Shown one piece after another: positions 11,377-22,722 of a stretch of 64,000 nt of DNA. The translations under genes and the position numbers were made by a program. The stretch is from positions 9,496,894 to 9,560,893 of the forward strand of contig NC_056002.1 in assembly GCF_018446385.1 (NCBI RefSeq). The letters run 5' to 3'. Every line of letters begins with the position of its first letter. Within the stretch, counting starts at the first letter, position 1. This stretch comes from Zingiber officinale. Lineage: Eukaryota; Streptophyta; Magnoliopsida; Zingiberales; Zingiberaceae. The notes under the pieces were generated by a model. That model was not told where the DNA came from. It saw only the letters and a list, made by a program, of their open reading frames with translations, and searched no databases.

Positions 11377-12888
11377 ATGGCGACAGAAAATGTTGAGATG
11401 CAACAGGCTCAACATGTGCCGGCCTCCTCTGCCCCGATTGGGAACGTACCAATCAATCACGGGGAAAAGCCAGAAAAATTCACAGGAGTGAATTTCAAAC
11501 GGTGGCAGCAGAAGATGTTCTTCTACTTAACCACGCTAGGTCTGACACGTATCTTGACCGAGGAGATTCCCAAGGTTGTTAAGGGTGTAGATGAGGTGAA
11601 CACCCTCCTTCTTATCGACAAATGGAACGAGTCTGAGTTCCTCTGTCGAAACTACATCCTTAACAATCTTGTCGACTCACTCTATCTTGTGTATTGTGAG
11701 ATAAAAACGGCAAAGGAACTGTGGGAATCTCTGGACAAGAAATATAAATCAGAGGATGCTGGGGCCAAAAAGTTTATTGTTGGTCGTTTCCTGGATTATA
11801 AGATGAGTGACTCGAAGTCTGTAATCAGTCAAGTCCAGGAGCTTCAAGTACTCTTACAAGAAATTCACTCAAAAGGTATGACTCTGAGCGAAACCTTCCA
11901 AGTGGCAGCTATCATCGAAAAGCTACCAACTGGCTGGAAGGACTTTAAGAATTATCTGAAGCACAAGCGGAAGGAAATGAACCTGGAGGAACTTGTTGTT
12001 CACCTTCGTATAGAAGAAGACAACAAGAATTCGGAGAGAAAACTGTTCTCTCAGGCTACTGTAAAAGCCAATGTTGTTGAGCACGGACAAAGCTCAAAAC
12101 GGAAGCATCCAAAATCTTCCACGACGCAACCCAAAGGACAAAACATGAAGAAGAAGTTCTTAGGGAAATGCTACAATTGTGATCGTATGGGTCACAAGGC
12201 TTCAGACTGTAAAAGGCCAAAGAAGAAAAAGCCTGAGACCAACCTGGCAGGAGAACAGAATATGGATCTCTGCGCCGTGATCTTTGAGGTGAACCTAATA
12301 GGTTCCAATCCTCGGCAATGGTGGATCGATACTGGAGCCACCAGACATGTGTGCTGCAGCAAGGAGCTACTCCACAATTTCGAAAAAGTCACTGGAGACA
12401 AACTATTCATGGGGAACTCAGTAACCTCGGACATAATGGGCCAAGGAAAGGTAGTGCTGAAGATGACCTCGGGCAAGGATCTCACTCTGAAAAATATGCT
12501 GTATGTTCCGGAGATTCGAAAGAATCTAGTATCCGGATCACTGTTAAGCAAGCATGACTTTCGCATTGTCTTTGAGTCAGACAGAGTTGTACTGTCCAAG
12601 AACGGAGTGTTTATAGGAAGGGGCTATGTATCTGATGGGCTGTTTAAGCTCAATGTAATGGTCATTAGGCCCAAGATAAATAAAAATGAAAGCTCTTCCA
12701 CTTATATGCTTGAGTCTTCGTGTTTGTGGCATGGTAGACTAGGACATGTTAACTACGATGTATTGCATAGATTAATAAACATGCAAAGCATACCTACATT
12801 CCACCTTGACCCAAAATACAAGTGTGGGATTTGTGTTGAAGCGAAAATGACAAGGTCATCCTTTCAACATATTGAAAGAAGTAATTAA
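11377..12888 (+). CDS. Copia gag-protease-preintegrase polyprotein, ended by a premature stop
   Basis: Retrotransposon polyprotein of 503 residues. Seen in order: a copia gag domain (about 30-230), a CCHC zinc knuckle at 265-278 ([14 protein letters not shown]), an aspartic protease with [11 protein letters not shown] (catalytic Asp318), and a GAG-pre-integrase/zinc domain with LWHGRLGH and CGIC. The frame ends at TAA 12886-12888, exactly where the family continues into the integrase core. The same frame reads on beyond the stop, so this is a nonsense change, not a natural end. Confidence 0.9.
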   Translation: MATENVEMQQAQHVPASSAPIGNVPINHGEKPEKFTGVNFKRWQQKMFFYLTTLGLTRILTEEIPKVVKGVDEVNTLLLIDKWNESEFLCRNYILNNLVDSLYLVYCEIKTAKELWESLDKKYKSEDAGAKKFIVGRFLDYKMSDSKSVISQVQELQVLLQEIHSKGMTLSETFQVAAIIEKLPTGWKDFKNYLKHKRKEMNLEELVVHLRIEEDNKNSERKLFSQATVKANVVEHGQSSKRKHPKSSTTQPKGQNMKKKFLGKCYNCDRMGHKASDCKRPKKKKPETNLAGEQNMDLCAVIFEVNLIGSNPRQWWIDTGATRHVCCSKELLHNFEKVTGDKLFMGNSVTSDIMGQGKVVLKMTSGKDLTLKNMLYVPEIRKNLVSGSLLSKHDFRIVFESDRVVLSKNGVFIGRGYVSDGLFKLNVMVIRPKINKNESSSTYMLESSCLWHGRLGHVNYDVLHRLINMQSIPTFHLDPKYKCGICVEAKMTRSSFQHIERSN

Positions 12889-13260
12889 CCACTTGACCTA
12901 ATCCACACTGATGTGTGCGACCTAAAAGGTACGCCAACACGTGGTGGTAATAAATATTTCATCACTTTTGTAGATGATAACACAAAATACTGTTATGTGT
13001 ATCTTCTCAAAAGTAAGGATGAAGCTATAGAAAAATTTGCTCTCTATAAAATTGTAAGTCTAGACATATACGTCGTAGACATAATACCATTAGACAACTA
13101 CTCTCAACTGGTGTTATCACTGTTGATTATGTGAAGTCAAAGGATAACTTAGCGGATCCACTAACCAAGGGGTTAAATCGAGAGTTAGTTGCAAGCTCAT
13201 CACAAGGAATGAGTTTGATACCGTTGTCAGCAATCAGTGCAGAGGACACCCAACCTATGC
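12889..13260 (+). pseudogene. Remnant of copia integrase start fused to RNase H end
   Basis: In frame after the premature stop, 12889-13050 encodes the beginning of the integrase core (LIHTDVCDLKG, FITFVDDNTKYC). From about 13053 the sequence matches instead the C-terminal tail of copia RNase H (STGV then VDYVKSKDNLADPLTKGL in shifted frames). The join lies near 13050-13060 and marks a deletion of the rest of integrase, reverse transcriptase and most of RNase H. Confidence 0.85.
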
Positions 13261-13732
13261 TGACTGGAGATCCCAAGAACTAGGTTCAAAGGGCCAACTA
13301 ATCTGCACTGACTAGATACACTGTAGGGAGAGCCCAATGAAACAGTGACCAGACCAGGGTAAGCCGATAGGTTTTTAATGATCAAAAAGAGTAAATTGCA
13401 ACTCTTGAGGGATTACGTATGTGAGAAAGAAGTGAGGCCGCTTCGAAGAGAATTGGAGGCACAATTCTGAGAGCTTCTCACAGAACCAGGCGTGTTCATG
13501 GCCAAGAACGAACACACTCATAAGACCTGAACTATATCAGGGAGAGTCTTGGGTAAGATCTGTCTATGCTTAAACCAACGACCGAACAGTTCAAAGACAT
13601 CACATCTACTTATCAACCAGTGAGCAAATAGAGTTTACAAGGGAATGTTCAAAGGGTAACACCTACCTATCCTATACTCGACTCAACTGTCGAAAACTAT
13701 CACAAATCCTTGTTTTCATTCATGTGGGGGAT
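13260..13732 (+). other. 3' untranslated region and polypurine tract of the deleted copia element
   Basis: Noncoding between the RNase H relic and the 3' LTR; ends in CATGTGGGGGA, the primer for plus-strand synthesis. Confidence 0.75.
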
Positions 13733-14731
13733 TTTTGAACAAATTGAATGAAAACGCGACGTGTGGGTTGTAGTCCCACAAAGAAAGTGAAGCCTTCCGG
13801 CCGGCTGATTCGGAACAAAGGGGATGAAAATCCAGGGTCCGAATGACATCAACCCGAAGGGTCATTTGTGAACCCCATTATTTGTAACATCAGTCAGACA
13901 ACTTGTTGGCCAGCATACAAGACAAGGAAGGTCGCCAGCTTACCTGCACACCATATGGCAGCTTGCCTGCTCGCCACGTGGCAAGCTTGCAAGCAAGCCA
14001 CGTTGTGGCTTGCTGGCAATTTTGGCAAGCATGCAAGCCACGTTAACATGGCTTGCTGGCATTTTTGGCAAGCATGCAAGCCACAACTTGGCTTGCTCGT
14101 TGGGCTTGCTCATTGCAAGCAGAGAAGAGGCAGAGGTCTATATAAGACCATTAAGAAGCTTGAAGCAAGAGCAGAACAAAACTCGAGCTTTATGTGAGCT
14201 TTGTGTGAGAGAAGCATGTGTATGAGAAGAGCACATGAGCACTTGCTTTCCTTCCTCTTTGAATCCCCATGTTTCTTTCCCTTTTGTTGTGCACTTTTTT
14301 GCTCAACAGAAAAGTAATAGTTTTCGGATCTAATTCAGATCGTCACGACAACCAGTGCTCGATTGTGCTCGTGATCCTGCCGTTTTATCCTGAGAAACAG
14401 ATGTCCATTTAATCCTCTGAACACCGCGGAGGGGCCGAATCTGTTTTAAGGAGACAGCGCTCTGCTGGACTCGACATCCACTCTGAGTTCGTGTTGCAGC
14501 TCTTGACATCCTGTCAGCAACTCTTAGCAGTAACGTGGCGCCGCTCGACAACTCACGGTATTCACGACTCATCTACTCGCCGCGTGGCTCGGCTCGCTAG
14601 AGTCGACAGTTTGAGATTATCTGCTCAAACCTACTAGATTGTAAGTTCTTATGACTCTAATACACACTCAGAAGCGTGGAAAAGAGCTTCTGAGACGATC
14701 ACATAGATTATAAACGGGTTTACTCCCAACA
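13733..14731 (+). repeat. 3' LTR of the deleted copia element
   Basis: Matches the 5' LTR over its whole length; the first G of TGTT is T here. It ends CCCAACA and is followed by the TGATA target duplication. Confidence 0.95.
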
Positions 14732-14736
14732 TGATA

Positions 14737-15650
14737 CTGTTGATGAAATCAGTCAGCAGTTGGGCTGTAAATGAATAAACTATTAATAAGTTTCAACTAG
14801 TTAGTTAATACGGATGAATAAATATTTTGAATAATTTATCGACAACGTTATTTAAAAAAAAAGAAAAAACTCCAATACCCCTAGTTAAGTTGATTCACAC
14901 GGAAAACCCAACTTGGTAGGTTAATTCAATGTGATTTGTACGTTTTATTACCTGAAACAATTAGCTTAATTGACTTAACCGACTCATGTATTTGTTCTAC
15001 TTGACTATTGGAACAAGCCTAACTAGAATACATTTAAAAATCGTTTATCTAATTATATAACTTATTTGGCGTACAGCATTACCAAACTGGTCAAACTCAA
15101 TCCCCGCTGGAGGATAAGGCCAATGAGCCACAGACCCACTTATAAAATTGAAAAAAATGAAATAAAATAACGTCCAGAATCAGATCGTGGTGGCAACATT
15201 TTATTTCCAGAAATTATTGATAAAAAAATCATGAAAATGCGTTTATTATTTTCGAACAAAAAAAAAAAAGAAATTTCACGGCAATTTCAATTCTCTACCA
15301 ACAAAAAAAAAAACGTGATTATATTCTGTCACTGTTCGACCAATTACACTCTTCATTTATTTCCTCTGTCACACTGATTGCCCTCATTTATTTTTAATCA
15401 CGCTAATTTTGGAAAAAGAATCAGTTGCTACCAGTAGTGCACCCAAAAAAAATATATCAAGACTTTTTTTTAAAAAAAATGTCAAAACGTTGTTATCTTT
15501 CTTTTTTCTAAAAAAAAAAAAACTTGTTTGTGTACAAAATGGTTAAGTAAAAATAAAAATAAAATAAAATAAAAAGTGTTTTTGAAAAAAAAAAAATTAA
15601 GAAAACCTGATGGCATCCTGACTTTTGTTGGCGACGCCGTTAAGAAGAGC
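14737..15650. other. AT-rich intergenic DNA
   Basis: Many A-runs; no frame with coding character. The right part is probably the 3' flank of the minus-strand gene that follows. Confidence 0.6.
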
Positions 15651-15652
15651 CG

Positions 15653-16171
15653 TCATTGCCGCGTGCGGCGGAAGAGGTGGCGGAGGAAGGCGATGCAGGC
15701 ATCGAGCGGCTCCACGGCGAGGCCGCAGGTGAGGATGGCAAGCGCCCGCCGGAGACTACCGTTGCGCCGTCTCCGGAAACAGTATTCGGCTCCCGACGGC
15801 GTCGGCTGGAGGTACGCGTGCGCCGCCTGCTTCACGAGGCGGTTCCTGATCCGGATCTCCCCTCCGCCTCCGCCGCCGGGGGCGTACGTCGAGAGGACCG
15901 CTTCGGGCGATCCCCGCTGCAGGCAGATGAGGTCCCGGAGGCTGGTGTACCCCGCGCCGCCGCCCGCCTGGAGTGGGCGATCAGAATCGGCGCCGAGGGC
16001 GCCGTTGGGGGAGGGGAGACCGACGTCGAATGGATCGGGGCGGGCCGGCGCCTGCAAAGGCAGGCGGGAGTGGTCCCTGGCGGGAGAGGAGTTCGATCGC
16101 CAGTGGCGGATGACGAAATCGCCGCCCGCAGAAGCCCCCGCCGCTTTCTCAGTGCCGGATTCCTCCACCAT
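15653..16171 (-). CDS. Conserved plant protein of unknown function (172 residues)
   Basis: I do not have a function for this protein. The minus frame is favoured over the long plus-strand frames because it begins after a CT-rich leader ((CT)n on this strand, 16202-16185), and because it holds a motif I recognise from a plant-specific family: YTSLRDLI near residue 75, then IRNRLVKQAAHAYLQP at 108-123, followed by an Arg-rich stretch and a hydrophobic tail segment (ALAILTCGLAVEPLDACIAF). The N-terminal half is low-complexity, rich in Ala, Gly, Pro and Ser. Overlapping plus-strand frames over the same GC-rich DNA look like shadows. Confidence 0.65.
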   Translation of the reverse strand: MVEESGTEKAAGASAGGDFVIRHWRSNSSPARDHSRLPLQAPARPDPFDVGLPSPNGALGADSDRPLQAGGGAGYTSLRDLICLQRGSPEAVLSTYAPGGGGGGEIRIRNRLVKQAAHAYLQPTPSGAEYCFRRRRNGSLRRALAILTCGLAVEPLDACIAFLRHLFRRTRQ

Positions 16172-16184
16172 CGCGGAGCGGAAC

Positions 16185-16202
16185 AGAGAGAGAGAGAGAG
16201 GA
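16185..16202. repeat. (AG)n microsatellite in the leader of the minus-strand gene
   Basis: Simple AG repeat which reads as CT repeats just upstream of the ATG at 16171; CT-rich leaders are common in plant genes. Confidence 0.9.
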
Positions 16203-16279
16203 GAGGAGAGAGAAGACGGAGACGGAACAAAAAGAGGCGATTTCTAAAAATTATCGTTATTATTTCGATTAAAGATTAA

Positions 16280-18105
16280 TAATAAATCCCCTTAATTTGA
16301 CTTAATCTTCCACCTCCCCGCCCGTTCCCAAATTTCTCCAATAGTTCGATATTTAATTTTTAAAAATATATCTAAAACTCTCTTCTTTGAATAACAAACC
16401 CTGATAATTACCACCTTTATACCAAAAATTAAATTACAATTATTTTAATTTTATTGGTGATGCTGTTGTGGGACCCCACAGACTCGACTCGTACTATAAA
16501 TAATAATACAGTTGGCGATAATTATTTGGAACATTTATTTTGCCCATCCATCGCATATATCTCCGCATCTGACGTAGACGATTTCAGGATATAAATTTAG
16601 AAGAAATCAGGGCCGTTCAGTTAACTTGGCGCAGGAGAATTGGACGTTTGGAGTTCAAGATAAAACATCTCAATTATTGGCAAAAATCAACAAACACCCT
16701 TATTTTCATTACTATTAAAAAGACATCTTCTTTAAAAAAAATAAAATCAATCAAGTTGAAATGATTTTAATTAAATTAATAACAAATATTTATTATTTCT
16801 TTTTTTTTTTTTTAAAAAAAATGTGAATTAGACTAAGATAAAAGCATAATTTTTAAGATAATCCTCAATATCTCCCCCATCATGCATATCGAGCGTCAAT
16901 TTTTTAATCTTTTATATTTTAATTGCACACTTGAAAATTAAATTTCTTATGTATTAATTAATATGATGAATTTAACTTATGATTGTTTGATAATATCTCA
17001 AATGCTATAGATTAATTATATTATTTCTTTCTATTCGTTTACTAAGAATGACTATATTTTTTATATCTTGTTCTCTATTCTATACAACTAAATGGATAAC
17101 AATTAAATTGGATAAGAATGACTATATTATTTAAATTCCATTTACCCTTTCCTATTCAACATCATTGAACTTACATGCAAACCTTCTTAAAATGTGCAAT
17201 CTTTCATAATTGTCGCAAATATTTCATCTTTTAATTTAGGTACAAGATTGTTTCCTTTTTTAAGTTTAAACCAACATCTGAATTCTTAAGAATTCAATCC
17301 AACTCCCAAATCTTAAATATTCACAATACAAGGAGGCATTTGAGATACACATTAGTATTGACATGTTTGGTAACTCTTGGTTGCATAATGTCTTAGGTCT
17401 AACATAGGCATGTTCCATTAATTAGGTATGCTATTAATAAAAAAAACTCATGATTGTGTCAATGAACTAATGAGAAATTCATAATCATATATTGGTTTAT
17501 GAACACTTTAGTCCACAATTGACCAATGACTACTTGATTAAAATCCACTATCAATCGATTGTTTTACTATAGTTCTTAGATCATTTGACTATTGCAATAC
17601 AATTTTATCAGATTAATCATTCCTTATGATTTCCTATTGTATCATCAATTGACAAGAATTCATTATCAATAGATTTGATATATAGCCGTAAACAAAAATA
17701 TTTTGTTTACTGAATGATTAGTCGAACTCAATTCTTTGATTGAATTAACTCACTACTCAATTAAAATCACTTTCTGATTATTGGAACTTATCATCCTAAT
17801 AATTGAAACTTTGCCTAGGTTGAATCGCTACCCTCTCCTAAGGATAGATATATCTCAGCTCTTAGAGCTCATACAAAAATATTTTTTCTATAACTTAACT
17901 CTACCATCAAGGTCGTCTCTTGTTAGGTTATTCTTCCAATTTCTTTTTATTTTATGTTAATTTTTTTCCTTTTCCCCCTATAGTTTGTATTTTCATCCTA
18001 TTTCTTTTTATATTTTAATTTGCCTCCTAGAGAATAAATTAATAAACGGTCCATTGACATCCTCGCCCCTAAGAAATTAATTATTTAACATAAGCCCCAC
18101 GTTTT
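16280..18105. other. AT-rich intergenic DNA
   Basis: No supported gene. Contains T and A runs; the last 50 bases form the promoter of the VQ-motif gene. Confidence 0.6.
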
Positions 18106-18110
18106 CCCAC

Positions 18111-18120
18111 TATATATATT
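18111..18120 (+). promoter_or_regulatory. TATA box of the VQ-motif gene
   Basis: TATATATATT follows CCCAC and lies 50 bases before the ATG, giving room for a leader of about 20-30 bases that is CT-rich. Confidence 0.65.
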
Positions 18121-18169
18121 TCCTCACTGCTTCCCTTCTTTAGCCATTTGTCTTCTCTGCCACAAGTCC

Positions 18170-18763
18170 ATGGATCACTTCTCCGACTTCCGGCCATCTC
18201 CCCGGCAAGAGATGCAGATCCAAGGCCGGCGTCCAGCTCCTCTCAGTGTTAGAAAGGAGTCCCATAGGATCAAGAAGTCCCCCGTGGCCCCGCATCCGGT
18301 CATCGTCTACTCCGTCTCCCCCAAAATCATCCACGCCGAGCCGAGCGAGTTCATGATGCTGGTCCAGAGACTCACCGGGCCGGACTCCGCCTGCCCTCAC
18401 CCTCCAGTCCCTCCTCCCCTGCCGTCGCCCGCCGGCGCGCTCTCCCCCGCCGCCCGCATAGCCTCGTTCGAGAGGCCGCCGCCCCGCGCGAGGACCAGCA
18501 CCGCCGATCTTGAGATGGTCGGAGGCCCGGAGCTGGATACGCAGAGTCTATTCCCCGGGATCCTGACGCCGATGCCGACGGCGCTTCCGCCGATCTCGCC
18601 CGACCTCTTCTCGCCCTCGTTCGATCTCGACTTCCTGCTCGAATTGAGTCCGAATTTCGCGAGGGACAGCCTCTTGGCGAGCCCTAGCTACAATTTTCCA
18701 TCGACTACTACTGTTCCATCCCCTGGTGCCTTTTGGGATCTCACGAACCAATTCCCAGACTAA
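18170..18763 (+). CDS. MKS1: VQ-motif protein of the MKS1 type
   Basis: Single-exon gene for 197 residues. VQ proteins bind WRKY factors in the nucleus; the MKS1 group is a MAP-kinase substrate in defence signalling. Seen: the MKS1-type N-terminal block RRPAPLSVRKESHRIKK (20-36), the stretch VIVYSVSPKIIHAEP, and the VQ core FMMLVQRLTG at 61-70 (F61, V65, Q66, T69, G70). Several Ser-Pro pairs (SPDLFSPSF and others) could be MAP-kinase sites. The tail is Pro/Leu-rich with a hydrophobic DLDFLLELSP segment. The length fits the group and there is no sign of damage. Subgroup assignment comes from the N-terminal block; the VQ call is certain. Confidence 0.92.
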   Translation: MDHFSDFRPSPRQEMQIQGRRPAPLSVRKESHRIKKSPVAPHPVIVYSVSPKIIHAEPSEFMMLVQRLTGPDSACPHPPVPPPLPSPAGALSPAARIASFERPPPRARTSTADLEMVGGPELDTQSLFPGILTPMPTALPPISPDLFSPSFDLDFLLELSPNFARDSLLASPSYNFPSTTTVPSPGAFWDLTNQFPD

Positions 18764-20120
18764 AATAAATAAATAAATAAATAGAATTGAATCCTTTCCC
18801 CCAAACGGATCGCTTCAACGGAAGAAGATGGAAACGGAACGATCAGTAATCCAAGGAGGAAGCTATTGCCGCAGCAGATCGGAACCATTCATGGAGGAAC
18901 TACATCTCTTCCAGGTAGGCAATTGATCTATCTCTCCTCAGCCATTCCATCTCTTTTTCCCAAGCAACTCTGGATGTTGCCAATTTTTTGATCCTTTGTT
19001 TTTTAGGTGACAGCATACGTTCGAGAATAGGAAGTGAAGTCTGTGCATGCCCATTGGTTAATTTATGGTTTTCTTTCTGGATAGCAAGATTATAAGGATT
19101 TTGTTTCGTCTTCTGCTGAATCGAACATTTGTGACAATAAAAAACAAATTATCTTCATAGCAAGTCAGCATCTGTTGCCCGGCTTCCAACGCAATAAACG
19201 CTTGCACTTTAGCAGATCGTATGGGCCAAATGAATAGTCGTGTACGGAATTGATGTAACAAGATGCAGCCCTTTTGATGTAAATAAATACTCCCCGGTTA
19301 CCGCAGTAAAGACCTTCAGTTATAATATATACTATTTAATCCTTAATTATAATATATTTATAATTTTTTTTTTTCAAATAAAATTTACCATTAGGGAATG
19401 TTAGATTTCTAGATCTGTCCTTAAAAATCAGATCGATCATCGGACTCGACGTTATTCAGTTTGCTGCTATCTCTCGGATCTTTGGATATTAAAAGAGTAT
19501 AGCAATTTTTCAACCACATCAGGATATTAAAAAAAAATTACGTTAGAAAATTAATGGATTTTCATATAAAGATATAATATATATATATATACACTAAGTT
19601 TTTGACACGTCACAATAAATTGCTCACTAGTTTGGATGTGAACAAAGCCTTCTCATTATTTGTGAACCATGGATTTCAAAAAAAAAAATCTTGTGGAATT
19701 TATTGTACAAGAGTTGAATACAATGTTGTAAACGTGACTCATGATATTTGTTAGCGCATGTTCTTCACAAATTCTTGATGGAGAAGGCATCGGCCAAAAA
19801 GCCACCACCCTACAAGGATGCGATGAAACCTAGTTTTCTTAAGTTATCCTCCAACAGTGGAATTGATGAAGCTCTCAGAGGAATGATGCAGCGGTTAAGT
19901 CTTTCAATAATTAATTAGACATCTAAGAATTTAATCTTAACTGTGATGCACTGTAGAGATTTTTTTTCCAGTAGAATGACAACTCTAAAAACACTTACCA
20001 ATTGGATGGGACATCTATGAGCATTTATTGATTTACATTGATGGTTAGTGGAAAAGTTTCATGAAACCGGATCGATCACCTCTAAGGATTAATCAGTTCG
20101 AATAACTGGATATAACAACA
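18764..20120. other. Intergenic DNA downstream of the VQ gene
   Basis: Starts with AATAAATAAATAAATA, a likely polyadenylation region. The rest is AT-rich with no supported gene; a short TA run lies at 19568-19590. Confidence 0.55.
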
Positions 20121-20129
20121 ATAACCAAA

Positions 20130-21340
20130 TTTTATCACACTAGGTGGGATCGATTATATGAATTTTTTTACGTCATTAGACTCTATTCACAACTATATCA
20201 TCATTTAAACACAAAAAACCTTTATCTTATTTTATTATTACTGACTGAGTCATTTTTTATCTTTCTCTTACTCGATTGATGTCTTTCTCTTACTCGTTTG
20301 ATGTACTTACTTGTCTAAGTATATACTCGTATCATCTTAAACATGTATCTCAGAGTTTTTTCCTCAATAGATATAACTCTGATTTTCTCTCAAATTCTCT
20401 CATTTTTTATTCTATTCATCCACGTATGTCCACACATCCACCTTAACATTCTCATCTCTACAACTCTCATCTTTTACTTATGTACTTGAGTTATAACCCA
20501 ACATTCAGTTCCATATAACATAGCAGCAGATCGAACTGTAATTTTTTAAAACTTTTCTTTAAATTTTAGAAGTATTTTACAATCACATAAAATACACAAC
20601 ACTATTCTTCATTTTAACCATTATTTTATGTAAGATATTTTTCTCTATTGTTTTACAAAAATAATTCTAAATATTTAAAACTTTCAGTTCTAGATAACTC
20701 GTCATCTCCTATTTTAATAATTGTCTTATTACGTCTAATATTGCTAAATTTAAATTTCATATATTCTACCTTGATTCTACTAAGCCTAAAAGATTTCCCT
20801 TCTATGTTATTTGCAAAAATTCTAATTTAGCATTTACTCGTTAACATATTTCATCTACCAAAATAATATCATCTATAAACAATATACACCACGGTATTAT
20901 GTCTTGAATGTTTGCAATGAGTTTGTCCATAATTAGTAAAAAAATATAAGGACTTAGAGTTGATTCTTGATGTAACCCTATCTTTATTAGAATTACTTTA
21001 GTTACTCCTCTTGAAATCCTTATATATATCCTTAATTAGCTCAATATATATTATGCTAACACCTTTATTTTTTAAAATTTTCTACATAATTTCTCCTAAA
21101 CTCTATCATAAGTTTTTTTTAAGTCAGAATATCATGTGTAAATCTTATTTTTACTCCCGATATTTTTTTAATTAGTTGTTTAAGAAAATATATAGTTTTT
21201 ATTATCGCCCTTCTAGGCATGAACTCAAATTGATTTTCGGTCACCGTGGTCTCCTTAATCTTTTTTTCTATTACTCTTTCTTAAAGTTTCATGATATGAC
21301 TTATTAGTTTATATCCTTATATTTTGTATAATTTTGTATT
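20130..21340 (-). mobile_element. Degraded LINE (non-LTR retrotransposon) remnant, antisense, first part
   Basis: On the minus strand the DNA retains, across many frame breaks, the plant LINE C-terminal tract: MLYGTECW (from about 20520), then MRMLRWMCGHT, then an EKLR-like stretch. Further upstream on that strand come echoes of reverse transcriptase. The 3' tail (ACTAGGTGGGATCG region at 20140-20155) resembles a common plant LINE end. It is heavily decayed and was split by the Sirevirus insertion at 21341; the other half resumes at 31869. Confidence 0.65.
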
Positions 21341-22652
21341 TGTTGGTGCAATCATGCCCTGGAAGTTTCAATGTGTTGACATTTATTTAAGTTTAGGTTA
21401 ATACGGTGGAACTAACATGCATTGTGAGTTTGCAGGAGGAGTTTCTTGCAGGTCAGAAGACCAGATGCAAGAGAAGACCAAGAAGGTCGAGGACTGGATT
21501 CTTGGCAAAAAGAGTTCTTGCAGGTCAGAAGACCAGATGCAAGGCAAGAGAAGTCCAAGAAGGTCGGGGACCGGATTCTTGGCAAGAGAAACCTCCTGCA
21601 AGTCACAAGATTATGTGTGTGATAGGCTCACTGTCAGAGATCGACTGGAAAATCAATTCAGACATGGCTGTGCGGCAAATTGCCTCTGAATCGATCAGCC
21701 GATCGATTGAAGGTAAGACAATCGATTGGCTGATCGATTGGTAAAGTTCTGCGCAGCACAGAATGCGTCTGGATCGATCAGCCGATCGATTCAAGGTACT
21801 GAATCGATCGGCCGATCGATCCGTGAACATTCTGTGCGAAGCACAGAATCGTTCTGAATCGATCAGCCGATCGATTCAAGGGATTGAATCGATCGGCCGA
21901 TCGATCCGTGAACATTCTGTGCGAAGCACAGAATCACTCTGAATCGATCAGCCGATCGATTCAAGTTATTGAATCGATCGGCCGATCGATTCACGCAGCT
22001 GCTAAATTCATGAGCAAGCGTTTGAATCGATTCAAACGCTGCCCCAATCGATCCAAGTCAAATAAAAGAATCTGCACCGTTGATCTTGACGCGATGGCTT
22101 CCAACGGATAGTTGTGAATCGATTGGAATATGACCTCAATCGATCCACGGCGACGGCGGCGTGAGAAACGGCTAGTTTTCTCAACGTATAAAGCACGGAA
22201 AGAAACGGGAAAACAGATACAAAAAAAACACTATACTGTTCCATTGCTCTCCAGGCCTTTTGAAAGCTCTCAAGTGATAAAGATTCAAAGCAAAGGGTCC
22301 AAGCTCCTCACTACTACGTACTGAAATCTCACCTGCAAAGAAGAAGCTGGTTAAATCTTGTAATCCTTCTCTACTTCTTCTTTGTAGCTTTTGTGATATT
22401 TATTTTGAAGAAAAGGGAGAGGTGTATTTCTGTTAAGGTTTCTCCACCTTCGGTGTAATTCCGAGAAGGAGGGGTTTTGATAGTGAAAGAGTGTGAGTGG
22501 TGTGGATCCTTGGACTAGTCACCTCCTTGAGGAGGTGGATACCAAGTAAATAACGGTGTTAGCATTGCCTTCGATTTCCGCTGTGAACAAACAAAGTTAA
22601 TCAGAAAAGAAGTGAGTCATTCACCCCCCCTCTAGCTCAACCGATCCTAACA
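21341..22652 (+). repeat. 5' LTR of element A
   Basis: 1312 bases, paired with 30598-31863. Its first third holds two similar CAGGTCAGAAGACCAG units (from about 21448 and 21520), then the palindrome array at 21688-21992, then a leader with the ends shared by the 3' copy. Confidence 0.95.
21688..21992. repeat. Array of 8-4-8 palindromes in the 5' LTR of element A
   Basis: About eight inverted repeats of the form AATCGATC-N4-GATCGATT, spacer mostly AGCC or GGCC alternating, separated by 15-40 bases that include a repeated CTGTGCGAAGCACAGAATC hairpin. Lies upstream of the presumed transcript start. Confidence 0.9.
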
Positions 22653-22654
22653 AG

Positions 22655-22666
22655 TGGTATCAGAGC
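22655..22666 (+). other. Primer binding site of element A
   Basis: TGGTATCAGAGC, complementary to the 3' end of plant initiator methionine tRNA, two bases after the LTR end. Confidence 0.95.
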
Positions 22667-22722
22667 ATTGGTTTGCTTTTGAGGATTCATCGTCAAGAAA
22701 GCACAAGTTAAAGAGCTACAAG

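Larger units (their letters stand above)
10349..14731 (+). mobile_element. Internally deleted Ty1/copia retrotransposon (Tork/Tnt1 type)
   Basis: A 4383-base element with two direct LTRs of about 1 kb, running from TGTTGAAC to CCCAACA and flanked by the 5-base duplication TGATA (10344-10348 and 14732-14736). Inside lie gag, protease, the start of integrase, then an abrupt jump to the last part of RNase H. Most of integrase and all of the reverse transcriptase catalytic region are gone, so it cannot move on its own. The two LTRs differ at many sites, mostly C/T and G/A changes as expected from methylated, old DNA. A purine tract (GTGGGGGA, 13724-13731) precedes the 3' LTR. Confidence 0.93.

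Noticed and set aside
15576..16279. Plus-strand open frames of more than 200 codons
   Set aside because: They overlap the minus-strand gene in GC-rich DNA, have Arg/Gly-rich translations without a known motif, and include the CT-repeat leader.
21398..21744. Open frames shared at 21398-21744 and 30655-30992
   Set aside because: They are the same LTR sequence in two copies; tandem CAGGTCAGAAGACC units produce the frames.
21688..21992. CRISPR-like look of regularly spaced palindromic repeats
   Set aside because: The repeats are short inverted pairs within plant LTRs, with similar rather than unique spacers and no cas genes. It is eukaryotic DNA.
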